A DNA stretch of 64,000 nt. Source: Apiospora phragmitis (Eukaryota > Ascomycota > Sordariomycetes > Amphisphaeriales > Apiosporaceae). This document shows positions 43,151 through 52,354 of the stretch, piece by piece. Each line of letters starts with the position of its first letter. Positions within the stretch are counted from its first letter, which is position 1. Where the stretch lies: positions 1,612,001 to 1,676,000 of the forward strand of contig JAQQWL010000016.1 of NCBI GenBank assembly GCA_038363925.1, written 5' to 3'. The translations under genes and the position numbers were made by a program. The notes under the pieces were generated by a model that saw only the letters and a program-made list of their open reading frames with translations, was not told where the DNA came from and did not search any database.

Positions 43151-43740
43151 AGATTGCGAGATGCATACGTCATTATTCTCTATCTTTTTCACCCAGTTTT
43201 ATTCATTCCTTTAGGCTTACGCCGATCGTATTAATTTTCCTCTCTTATAGGGTCTCAGGGCCACTATCTTATATAGTACAGCTACGTATGTATCTAGATA
43301 CTTTCATATCTCATTTCTCATGTTATTAGTTCGTAGTTTAAGGTTAAGATGAATTGTATCCAAAATGTAACTATAGTCACTGTGCTTACAGTAGAATCTT
43401 CGTGATAATACGGGTAGTATTAGCTTAGCGGTGCTGCCGACTGCGCACCGTACATATCAATCCTGTTGAGTAGAACAATGTCAGTTTGTTCACTTCGATT
43501 CCTATTAAAGGCTGGCCTAGTGGTAGAGTGTGGATTGCTCTTATAAGCCAGATGTTACTCAGGTTAAGACTTTAACACGCTTACGACTATAGACAAGGGG
43601 CAGCAGGCCAAAGTTTCTATGCTATATAGGAGCTGAATAAAATAGCTAAATCCCTTTTCGCTTAAATGTGATTTCCATGTCCCTAACGAAGGTCTTTAAG
43701 AGTCAAGGGTTCGGTTTAGGAATAATAACCGCGACTTTTT
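43151..43740. other. Intergenic region with decayed FRE upstream sequence
   Basis: 43180-43335 weakly resembles the 180 bp before the ferric reductase at 52355 (CTATCTTTTT, TCTCATTTC), so the duplicated unit once reached that far. A tRNA-like A-box (TGGCCTAGTGG) lies at 43513 but is not accompanied by a good B-box. No gene. Confidence 0.4.
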
Positions 43741-44905
43741 CTATAAAAGGACCAAAATTAACGTATAGAAAGGTATACGACTTTCCGTCTGTCTCGTGTC
43801 GGTGAATAAGGCGGCCATAGTGGCTTGTAGGACTATAGGGGTGATAACTTGTATTGCTAACAGCTGGTTAGGTTTCTCCGTTATCGATAAGCAAAGTGGT
43901 TCTAGTAAAGGCCGCACATAATCTAGGAACGATGAAGTGGCGAATATAGTTATCACCTTTACGGATCAGAAACGGACCGCTGTTGCAACCCCAGATATCG
44001 GCTGTACTCGGGTGGGCATAGCTATAGATGTCGCCGTCGCATGCCGTCGCAAACCATCTCGTTGGCATCCACCCTATATTTAATTAAGTCGACTCCTGAC
44101 TGTTTATCGATATATGTTGAATGGGCTTTCGTACGTACGTACAAGTGGGGTTCAATCGGTGCTGTATTTCTATATTCTGTTGTTCATGTCTATCTATTGT
44201 GCCAGCTGCGAGGGGTATCGCATACCCCTCTTCATGAGGCAGAAAAGGGGTTTGTGCGCGCAGGCACGTGGCACCCCTTTTGGAGTAGTATGGACAGCCT
44301 CAGTTCCTGCTGTTCCAACAATATATAAATCTTGAAAGGTATACTTTTTCCAACCCGGCTCGACGTAGTGTCGGTAATACCCCTCCATTGCCCCAGGATT
44401 CGCCGCCTTATACAAATTAGGAGAAAGAATACGAATCGGTTAACCATTCTCCGCCAAGGTACATAGTTAATCCCATAGTATGCTATCTAGTCTCTTCTGT
44501 ACGTTTAAAGCGTCACATATTGGTAGGAGCGTTATCCGGTATCCTTCCTGCCGTCTGAACTTAATTAGTTGTTACTAAGGTCGAGTACTAAGCTAAGTGC
44601 CAGGCCAATAAACTCTTTAAAGATATATTAGAATATAGTCCACTCTTACATTATTGCTAATACTAAGTTCGAAGAACCCTTAATTGGTCTTATTTGTGAG
44701 TTCTTGGGCGGACGGCTCGATAATGGATAGTGACCCGTCCTCGGACGCTGTGACGTGGAACTGAAGCTTGTTTCTCGACATCCACACACGGCCAGACTCA
44801 ATCCTGGCCGGGACTCTCAGCTCTGTGGTTAAAGTCCAGTTCGGGCCGAAAGCCAATAGAAGTATTGGGTCGATATTAACGAAGCTGGCTCCGTGAATTG
44901 CTACA
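43741..44905 (-). pseudogene. GH64 glucanase pseudogene interrupted by a solo LTR
   Basis: On the minus strand it starts inside the gene at IHGASFVNIDPILLLAFGPN and continues ESGRVWMSRNKLQFHVTASE, a TAA after LTNKTN, several further stops, then NLYKAANPGAMEGYYRHYVE and GWKKYTFQDLYI. There the 206-bp solo LTR (44115-44320) interrupts it. On the far side it resumes IDKQSGVDLIKYRVDANEMV, a frame change at a TGCGACGGCA duplication, DIYSYAHPSTADIWGCNSGP and LIVPRLCAAF-like sequence to about 43741. The signal peptide end is absent; a separate N-terminal piece lies at 41040-41430. Confidence 0.85.
44115..44320 (-). mobile_element. Solo LTR, copy B (206 bp)
   Basis: Ends are TGTTGAATGGGC and GTTCCAACA on the plus strand; the complement starts TGTTGGAACAGC. 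The flanking 5-bp direct repeats are ATATA (44110-44114 and 44321-44325). It is related to copy C (47387-47591), sharing GGTGCCACGTGCCTG and CTCATGAAGAGGGGTATGCG. It carries several differences, many C-to-T or G-to-A, so it is older. It sits inside the GH64 pseudogene. Confidence 0.88.
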
Positions 44906-45091
44906 ATAGTTTTGGATTAGAGCTAGTCCTGGATACATTATTCTACATGGACTTAACGACCAGAAGGAGCCAGTACATACATATAAATTATATATTCTAG
45001 CGCTAATAGATAGAGCCGTCTCTTATTATTCCTGCTTGAGATAACCTAGATAGACGTCCGCTTGAATTGGTGCATCACGATAACCAACTCT

Positions 45092-45466
45092 TTAATAAAT
45101 ATTGATGACCGAACTAAAACGCACACGGCGTGGATGCGGAAGCGCTGGGCGGGATGCTATCTCGGCATTGTGTTTTGCGACGGCTAGGTTTCGAAGCAGT
45201 TGTTCCTCTATTTCTTCCCTAGTAATGTCCGCCTTGTTTATCCTACTATATAGTGGTATGTATTGGTGGCAGTTATCATAACGTGGGCGAGATATAATAA
45301 CTCGAGATTCCTTTCTTCTCTTCCTGGGTAGGTACTCCTCTTTACCTCTAATATCTACCACGACATACCGAATCGAGCTGCGTTGATGGTGCGGGTACAT
45401 CCTATGAGTCCGGGGTTCCCGCGAGTGTTCTCGTTTGGGCCGGGGCGAGTTCTGATTTTTTGGCAT
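45092..45466 (-). CDS. Basic hypothetical protein (124 aa)
   Basis: From ATG 45466 (MPKNQNSPRPKREHSREPRT) the frame is intact. It is rich in Arg, Lys and His in the first two thirds (YLPRKRRKESRVIISRPRYD), then has a helical segment (ADITREEIEEQLLRNLAVAK) and a basic end (ALPHPRRVRFSSVI). An upstream Met at 45622 would add a less protein-like stretch. It may be nuclear or nucleic-acid binding by charge alone; no family is recognised. Confidence 0.5.
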   Translation of the reverse strand: MPKNQNSPRPKREHSREPRTHRMYPHHQRSSIRYVVVDIRGKEEYLPRKRRKESRVIISRPRYDNCHQYIPLYSRINKADITREEIEEQLLRNLAVAKHNAEIASRPALPHPRRVRFSSVINIY

Positions 45467-46162
45467 GGACTTATAATGGCTTCTTTCTACGTATTTCTTA
45501 TCTGTAGTAACTTTTGGTCTAAGCGCGATGAAACTTAAGAAGTTCCCTATCAATTTTGTGCTGGTCGGTGCTATGCTAAAAAATCTATAAGACACCTGCG
45601 AACCGACGGCCTTTACATACATATATCAACGATCAACGGAAGACCGCATGAATTGGCTATTTCGGCTACGCCATGAACGGCTCTGGAGGCCAATGTGAGC
45701 GGGAACGGGCCTGCAGGTGACAGAGGGCCATCTCTGGATGCTTGGCGAATCCTGTGGTGTACAGTGTCATCGAGCCACTGCTGACTTTAGCATGCCAAGT
45801 CACAGGGGTCGGAATGAGGTCGGCCAGCCGGGCCTGGAGCAAGGCCTATACTGGCAGCAGGTGCTGCAGAAAGCGAGTATGGTGCTGGACGGCTGGATTG
45901 GAGATCATGCTACAACATGATAATGGTGCTTTTGGGAGCATCCCAGTAGCTATGGAATATGTGTACACATTGCGGCACTACAAGCCTAATTAGCAAGACT
46001 TTCAGTTTTAATTCTCACTTAAATCTAACCACGGTATAGTTTAAACGGCCGGAAAAGGCCTTCGTTATGGTTATATAGATACACACACCCACACCCACAC
46101 CCGCACACATGTACACAGGCCCTGCTCATTAACAACGCAAGGGTCAAAATAAAAAAATAATT
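45467..46162. other. Intergenic region
   Basis: A CA-rich simple stretch (CACACCCACACCCACACCC) lies at about 46082-46100. Frames at 45717-45993 overlap each other and are unrecognised. Confidence 0.35.
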
Positions 46163-46681
46163 ATGGCATCTAGTCAGACCCCTCAAGAAACCCCACAACT
46201 AGTGCCATTCGGGGTTTTTAGTGCAGCCATGCACGAGTTCGCAGTTCACCTCTACAATGGCCAGGCCCAGGTCCAAAGGCTAGGCGCGGAGAATTTTCAG
46301 CTGCAAATCAAGGTGGCGGCGCTTTTGGAGCAAATCGGCGAGATGCAGGCATCTGCTGACCTCCAGGAGCAGGTGTCGAAAACCCAGGCCGATCTCATCA
46401 GTGCTCTCGAGAGTGAACAGCGCGGTTATAGTCCGCTTCTCCAATCACCTACAGTCTATCTGCCCCAACTACTATCGCCAATACTCGAGTCTAACCGGTC
46501 GACACCGGAGTGCAAGCCCCAGCCTACTGTGTGCGATGTGGCTGTGGGAGATGTGTCGGTCTTGCCCCAATATGGCGAGGAGCCGACCTGCCCGGAGACG
46601 GCGAAGCGGCCAGCAAACGATGACGCAACTGGGACGGCAAAACGAAGAGCCCTGGTGGAAAACTGGCCCTTACCTGGGTAG
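46163..46681 (+). CDS. Coiled-coil hypothetical protein (172 aa)
   Basis: Intact frame starting MASSQTPQETPQLVPFGVFS. Residues 25-95 form a leucine-rich coiled coil (AQVQRLGAENFQLQIKVAAL, LQEQVSKTQADLISALESE). The C-terminal half is Pro/Ser-rich and ends with a short basic stretch (GTAKRRALVENWPLPG), a possible nuclear signal. The layout resembles small accessory proteins of the region such as that at 63406, without evident homology. Function unknown. Confidence 0.55.
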   Translation: MASSQTPQETPQLVPFGVFSAAMHEFAVHLYNGQAQVQRLGAENFQLQIKVAALLEQIGEMQASADLQEQVSKTQADLISALESEQRGYSPLLQSPTVYLPQLLSPILESNRSTPECKPQPTVCDVAVGDVSVLPQYGEEPTCPETAKRPANDDATGTAKRRALVENWPLPG

Positions 46682-47386
46682 CTTCCGTGTCGGGAGAGGC
46701 CTGTTGACAAGGCACGAGTAACCGAATCCCAAACCGGAAGTGCACGCCGCCCCTTCTAGATGGCTTCGGTGATGAGAATCCAATGGCCGCCCTTTGTCGC
46801 TGTAGAACATAGCATTAATAAACGCCGTTTATAAAGACTAGGGAGGCAGGTTCGGGCTCCGTTTAACTCACGATAGCTCTGCCCAGTCATCTAATAATGG
46901 GAATGAAGTACTTCACGGTATGGGCGGGATGCTGTTTCCAGCCTTGGCCTCGTGCAGGGGTTTACTAGGCCACAGAGTCATCCTGCTTGTTATATACCGT
47001 AATATAGACCCACCTACTTCACGGAATAGCGACATGGTATACACACGCCTCGGCCGCAGACTACATACCATTCGACGCCTACCGTATGCCATCGCCCATA
47101 AGAAGTAACCTGAACTCGTTAGTAGACCACGTAATCAAAGGCTTCTAAATCGCTATCCACTTGTCTCCTGGTCTGCGCGTTCGCTTTCCTCTACTTGCCA
47201 CAGTGAAAGGCCGGGCCTTGAAGAGACCCACGCTAAAGATAGCGGCGAGTTCTGGAAAAGCACAGTCGGCTGCCACGAATCTCTTCGTTGCAAAACAAGG
47301 CACCTTGATCGATAGTGCTGTAGGAAGCCTATAGAGGATGTGTCTAGATGATGTGTCTAGATGATGTCTCCCAATAACGCAGCTAG
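46682..47386. other. Intergenic region up to a solo LTR
   Basis: No gene is supported. A short direct repeat TGTCTAGATGA occurs twice at about 47341-47365. The left target duplication GCTAG lies at 47382-47386. Confidence 0.4.
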
Positions 47387-47591
47387 TGTTGGAACAGCAG
47401 GAACCAAGGCTGTCCACACTACTCCAAAAGGGGTGCCACGTGCCTGTGCGCACGAACCCCTTTTCCGCCTCATGAAGAGGGGTATGCGATACCCCTCGCA
47501 GCTGGCACAATAGATAGAAAAGAACAGACAGAATACAATTCCCGTCTCACCCCCTGAAGAACGTACGAACGTGAAGAAAGCCCATTCAACA
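47387..47591 (+). mobile_element. Solo LTR, copy C (205 bp)
   Basis: Starts TGTTGGAACAGC and ends GCCCATTCAACA, flanked by the 5-bp direct repeat GCTAG (47382-47386 and 47592-47596). Related to copy B. It contains the inverted pair GAGGGGTATGCG and CGATACCCCTC. No internal retrotransposon sequence adjoins it. Confidence 0.88.
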
Positions 47592-47903
47592 GCTAGGGAT
47601 ATTTTTCGAGGCCTCCCTTGGCAACAAAGCTTCAGGGGGGATTGTCGTCCTTGGCCAACTGTTCCTCCCACAAGGCATTACATGCGGCGGCCTCCCTTAT
47701 ATATGATTGGAGGGGCCCTTGAAGTGGAATTTGCAGTGGCTTGTCTCTTTTGACTTCGTCGCCCTTCCATGTCCCCTGGCAACCAAAGCCGCGCGGGTAT
47801 AAAGTGCAGCTATGTGTCCGGTTCTCTCCCCTCCTTTATTTTCGCGTGTCCTTCCCTTTACCAGCAAAGCCTATACCATCATCATGTTACCATTCCTCCG
47901 GCC

Positions 47904-48276
47904 ATGCCTACACAACATTGTCCCTTTACTTTTATAGAGCACCAAGAACTTGTTGACCAGCTCGCACATTGCTATGATCTAGGTTATGAGCTCAAGGAGT
48001 CCGCCGAAAAGGTCCAAAGAATACTGAGTGCCCCGCCTAACTGCAGCTTCACTTGCGACTGCGACTGCAGATACTTGAGGAGGAATGGATTGAAAAGATC
48101 CAGGATGCCAGCGAGTGGATCAGCGAGCTTGAATTTTGTGTCAGCAACGAAAAGCCCACGCCAGTAGAGGACAAGCAGAACGATCATCCTACCTCACCGG
48201 CGGATTGGTTTTTTCTAGGATGCGTCTTCGGGTTTATCCTATGCCTTATGGGACGAATCCCCTCGGCGGATCGATA
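47904..48276 (+). pseudogene. Short coiled-coil protein with one TM segment, frame uncertain
   Basis: From ATG 47904: MPTQHCPFTFIEHQELVDQL, then CYDLGYELKESAEKVQRILS. The frame must then shift near 48040-48060 (a GCGACT microrepeat) to continue LQILEEEWIEKIQDASEWIS, LEFCVSNEKPTPVEDKQ and a C-terminal membrane segment WFFLGCVFGFILCLMG. Either a short intron ending CTAACTGCAG (48036-48045) or a small indel explains the shift; I could not place a good donor. A tail-anchored helical protein is possible. No family is recognised. Confidence 0.4.
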
Positions 48277-48316
48277 AAAAAGCAGTCATTATCATATTAT
48301 AGTACCAAACTATATT

Positions 48317-48515
48317 TGTTGAATGGGCTCTGTGTACGTACGTACAACGATTGGTTGGGGTCAAGTGGTGATATATTGAATTGCGCTGCCTTCTATCTGT
48401 TGGTTGGCGGCAGCGGCCGCCAGAATACCCGACGTACGAGAAAGGGGCATGACTCGTGCGTATATGCACGTGACGTCCCTGACTAAGGACCAGCCCCTGA
48501 CAGGATATACCAACA
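48317..48515 (-). mobile_element. Solo LTR, copy D (199 bp)
   Basis: Plus-strand ends are TGTTGAATGGGC and TATACCAACA; the 5-bp direct repeat ATATT flanks it (48312-48316 and 48516-48520). It is the reverse complement of copy A (28542-28740) with one substitution in my comparison. Includes the near-palindrome GGCGGCAGCGGCCGCC. Confidence 0.88.
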
Positions 48516-48960
48516 ATATTGGAAGCGCAAATGGCACTAGTCATACCATCGATGGCCGACATTCTGCGGTACGGTGCTGGCCACAACATGTCTTGCAAAT
48601 ACCTAGGCTCAAAGCCAGCACACGTAACGAAGCCTAGGGGTATACGACGTGGAGAGAGTCTTGCCAATAGGTTGCTCTTGGCAGCATCTGAGATGTCCGA
48701 GGCGGCTAGGCGGCGAGGAGACGATAAAGGACTGTGATGGCTAAACCCAAAGCCACGAAAAAGGACTTAATATTGCCTACGAACAGACTTAGGCCTGTAC
48801 ACTTCGAGGAATTGATGCTCTTCACTTTTCTTACCTTCTCTATAAGTCAACCAACCTTGAAGCTCTTTACGGTTTAACCACGCGCGTCGATCCCAGCGAG
48901 TACCTCCGGATTGCCTAGTTGAATTGGCTGCATCTCTAGCTCGTGAGCTAGGTTGCCGGA
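48516..48960. other. Intergenic region
   Basis: A 72-codon frame at 48519-48737 is unrecognised. The last 80 bp may hold a decayed exon of the ring-finger fragment that follows. Confidence 0.3.
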
Positions 48961-49347
48961 GTCGAGATTAAAGCATTTTCGGTCCCCAAGGTGTACGAGA
49001 GATATAAAGATCAGGTTCTCCGTTCCAGTCTTTCTAATGATCCCAAGTTCCATTGGTGCGTCGCGCCCGGATGCCGCTCCGGACATCTGCATGCTAGCCC
49101 CAGCCCAATATTCCGGTGCGTCCAATGCGGAACTCGGTCCTGCATTGAGCACAACGGCTTGTGGCCCGAGGGTATGACATGTGCGGAATACGATAGTAGT
49201 GCAGGTCCCATGCTTCACAATCGAAGCTTTGTGGATAACAGGTCAAGAAGGACATTTCAGTATTCTTGTAGCAGAGCAGGTGTTAGAAGGGTAGAAAGAG
49301 AAGAGAAAGCCAGACGTGTAGCATTTGGGGACGACCGCCTTTTATAA
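48961..49347 (+). pseudogene. IBR-domain fragment of an RBR ubiquitin ligase
   Basis: The translation from about 48980 is YERYKDQVLRSSLSNDPKFH, then WCVAPGCRSGHLHASPSPIF, RCVQCGTRSCIEHNGLWPEG and MTCAEYD. These are the spaced Cys/His residues of the in-between-RING zinc domain (CxxxxC, CxxC, C-x-x-H, C). In RBR E3 ligases this domain lies between two RING domains. Neither RING1 upstream nor RING2 downstream is recognisable, and upstream frames contain stops. After EYD the frame runs on without homology to 49347. A gene fragment is the simplest reading. Confidence 0.65.
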
Positions 49348-49849
49348 TCTGTCCATACCACATCCCCCTTCACCTTTGTTGTCTCTCGTCGCTCGGATCA
49401 ACTCAGGCCGGTATGGCTGTGCATGAATGTTATAATACCGCTCGTAACGTTGCATTTTATTCGGCGGGGGTTGAGCGTGTGTCACTCGGAGTACTAAAGG
49501 CCATTCATTTCATCAAAGGATTTTGAACTGCATCAACAGATATGTTAATTATACAGCACGTGACAGTACAGGGCGTGGAGTTATAAGATGTCAGCGCTTA
49601 AAGTTGAAGAGAAATTCTACAGCGATAGGTATATTTGTTACGATATCTACGCTCAAAGAAGAAAATAACGGGCGCCTCGTACAAAATGCCAAGCGGCAAA
49701 GAGGAAATTCATGGCATCTCAAAACCCAGCAATTCCCCAAAAGAACCTGTGTAGGAAACGAGCATGCTGCAAGTATAGACAATCAGTTATCAGTCTTTCT
49801 CTTGCAAATGCCAGGGTATTTCTGAGCTTTCAATTGAAGTTATAATGAA
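49348..49849. other. Intergenic region
   Basis: No supported gene; moderately AT-rich. Confidence 0.35.
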
Positions 49850-50350
49850 TTATTTGTTTTTGGCCTTGAAACAGTATTGGTCACCACCAGACTCAAATTG
49901 GACCTCGGCCGTATGCAACTTCCATTCTGTATCCCAGAGATACAATAGTGGAATGACAAGGGCCCCTGCATCTGTTTTCTTGATGTAATGCCCAAGATCT
50001 TTGACAACAATCCTCCTATGCTGGCCTGGAGGGGCGGCGTGTAGACGAATCAGTGGACATAGAATTGTAGTTTCATCGTTATAGTTGAATCTGCACGGAT
50101 TCATTTGGATCCCTGCTTCTGAAGTCCATGAGAGGATGATAGGCAACGGAGATGGCGCAGTGATCGGCACTCTAAAGAGCCCATTGTACAGATATTCGAC
50201 GCCTATACCCATTGCAAATATGTCCCCTTTATCATGGGTAAGGCTTCTCGCATTATATTCGGGGTCCACTATCGGCCCTAGAACCGATCCTCCACGCGAA
50301 GATACTGTATACCTTCTCCTATGCCACTGGCTCCATATGCAGTAGTGCAT
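49850..50350 (-). CDS. Hypothetical protein (166 aa), possible kinase-like remnant
   Basis: An open minus-strand frame with a protein-like composition. The segment DPEYNARSLTHDKGDIFAMG followed by IGVEYLYNGL could be the activation-segment and alphaF region of a small protein kinase (the D-I-F-x-x-G pattern). Upstream kinase motifs are missing and downstream residues (HYIKKTDAGALVIPLLYLWD) are not typical. It may be the last exon of a decayed gene. Low certainty. Confidence 0.35.
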   Translation of the reverse strand: MHYCIWSQWHRRRYTVSSRGGSVLGPIVDPEYNARSLTHDKGDIFAMGIGVEYLYNGLFRVPITAPSPLPIILSWTSEAGIQMNPCRFNYNDETTILCPLIRLHAAPPGQHRRIVVKDLGHYIKKTDAGALVIPLLYLWDTEWKLHTAEVQFESGGDQYCFKAKNK

Positions 50351-50991
50351 ATTTAATAAGCTACTCAGAAGGATACAGTACTAACTAGAAGACTTCAGGG
50401 GTAGTATGTCACTTTTCACCGCTTAGCACGCCTGTCTTGAATATCATAATATATACAGTAGGCTGTTCCGGACCGAGTTATAATAGTTGCGATTGCATTT
50501 TACATGTAATTATTCAAAACAAGCAGGGGGGCCAGTGAAGTCCAACTTCACACCCGACCAAGTTATGGACTTTGGGAGAGCTGTCGAGTATAGTACTGTA
50601 TCGCTTACGCCTTCTGAATGTTTCCACGCATGGGTGACTATAGTACCCTTGAGTACCATCCTCCGTCCTGGGCTGGCTCTGGCGGCAGGCGTTCAAAATA
50701 GGCGCCTCCCAGTCTAATTGCAGCCGCTTTTAGAGCCTGCAGCTCATTTGGGTACTTGTACGGTTGTAGTGGTAATTGCATGTAGCGCTAAAAATGCATT
50801 GTTTTCGCAGATGCGCAGGACACCTCTCGACGAATAGTTGTACATCCATGAAGTAAACCTGGATCTTACTATAAAATGCCCGTCAGTTCTGCCCGCCAGG
50901 CGGTATTAAATTCTGTGTCTGTGTCCCTGTAGAAAACAGTACAATAACTGCTATCCGTCACCAGCTTCCCTTACCCACTTGTTACTTGATA
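50351..50991. repeat. Duplicated promoter-side block of kinase copy 3
   Basis: 50710-50940 repeats 41690-41945 with scattered substitutions, including GGTTGTAGTGGTAATT and CTGGATCTTACTATAAAAT. 50351-50700 is unique and without a supported gene. Confidence 0.7.
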
Positions 50992-52170
50992 ATGGACGAC
51001 AGAAAAAACTGTGTTACAAAAGTCTCTACTGACGAGCTAGCGATCGCTTCCGAATTCCCAGCGTCAATGGATTCTATATCTACTATGAATATTGCTGAAC
51101 GTATTGCAGATCATAGTCCCGAGACTCTAGATAACCTGTAGAAGCAAGCCATCTTCCGAAATGATGCTGCCGCTGCTAATAAGTATAACCTCCCTCGAAT
51201 CAGGCTGTCCAGGGAAGAAAACAGGCGAATCGCTCAAACCACGCATGGAATCCCCATGGAGCTTCTATACGAGGGAGTTCGATTTTCTCGACCTGGGAGG
51301 CGATGTGGCCGTATTAGTAAGAAACAGCCTACCGGCTATTCGAGTTAATATACGCGAGTTTTTAACGAAAGAATCGGACAAGACCCTTTATAAGGTATAA
51401 AGGCTCCGGCATAGTAATATTATTACCGTTTTAGAAATCTTTTAAACTCTAGAAACCTTATTTATTATATTCGAAAAGATAAACGTAATTTTAAAACATA
51501 TTATTAAAAACGTCGCCTACTTAAACGAAATATAATTAATAATTATTTTTAAATAAATACCTCTTAGTTTTTAAATTTACCCGTAAATAAGTCGAATTAT
51601 AATATTATATAAATATATAAATTTTAGAGGGTCTCGTTTATTTCCGAGTCGAGGGGTTTAAATATAGGTCGTTTTCTTTTAAGGACATTTTCGTTAATTT
51701 AAACGGAGAGGTTAAAATTGGTAAGTCTTTCGCGCTCTGCTTCGAAGATCATGCTCTAACGGCCGTAGCGAACCAACAATACTGCCAGAACGTAACACCC
51801 GAAGGGATATGCCGCGACATACGTATCCTTAGCAACATTACCATGAGATTAATACAGAAATACGAGAATGAGGATAGCTCTATTAAAGTCGCGACTCCTC
51901 AATGCTAGCCGCCGCACTCTAACGCCATTTCGTTCCTTTCTCTTACATTATCGGCTTCGTCTCTAGTGGATTTATTAGAGGTAAGAGATTACTCTCTACG
52001 TACATTCTACGTCGTGCCACCATAACTTACTATACGAAGCATCCACTTCTGGCAGAACATTAGAAGAGGCATCAAGGGTGGGGAAAGGAGTCGTTAATGG
52101 GGCTTGTGCAGCTAGCGCAAGCTTGCGCTGGAAGATGCTACCGCTACAAGCCAAATTCGGCTTAACATTG
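50992..52170 (+). pseudogene. RIP-decayed kinase-like copy 3
   Basis: It starts ATGGACGACAG and reads MDDRKNCVTKVSTDELA. It aligns with the intact gene at 39556 through GESLKPRMESPWSFYTREFD and RNSLPAIRVNIREFLTKESDKTLYKV (51210-51400). From about 51400 to 51720 it is strongly AT-shifted with stops, then recovers (LTAVANQQYCQNVTPEGICR) to the third exon near 52160. The middle decay matches copy 2 in position but differs in detail. It lies immediately upstream of the complete ferric reductase. Confidence 0.85.
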
Positions 52171-52354
52171 CGATACTGTACCTATCTGCCACCTACTCTT
52201 CGTCTTTTTGGTCCAGACATGCATATCCGATTTAGGTTGGCGCCAGTTGTAGTGATTTTTGCTTCGAGGGTCTCTTTAAATATACTATGCTGCACGCTAC
52301 AGCCCAGTGACTATTGTCTGTCTCATTTCCAATGCTGTTATTTGGTACTTCAGA

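Noticed and set aside
46080..46115. Telomere-like repeat (CACACCCACACC)
   Set aside because: The run is short and irregular and does not match the TTAGGG repeat of filamentous ascomycetes.
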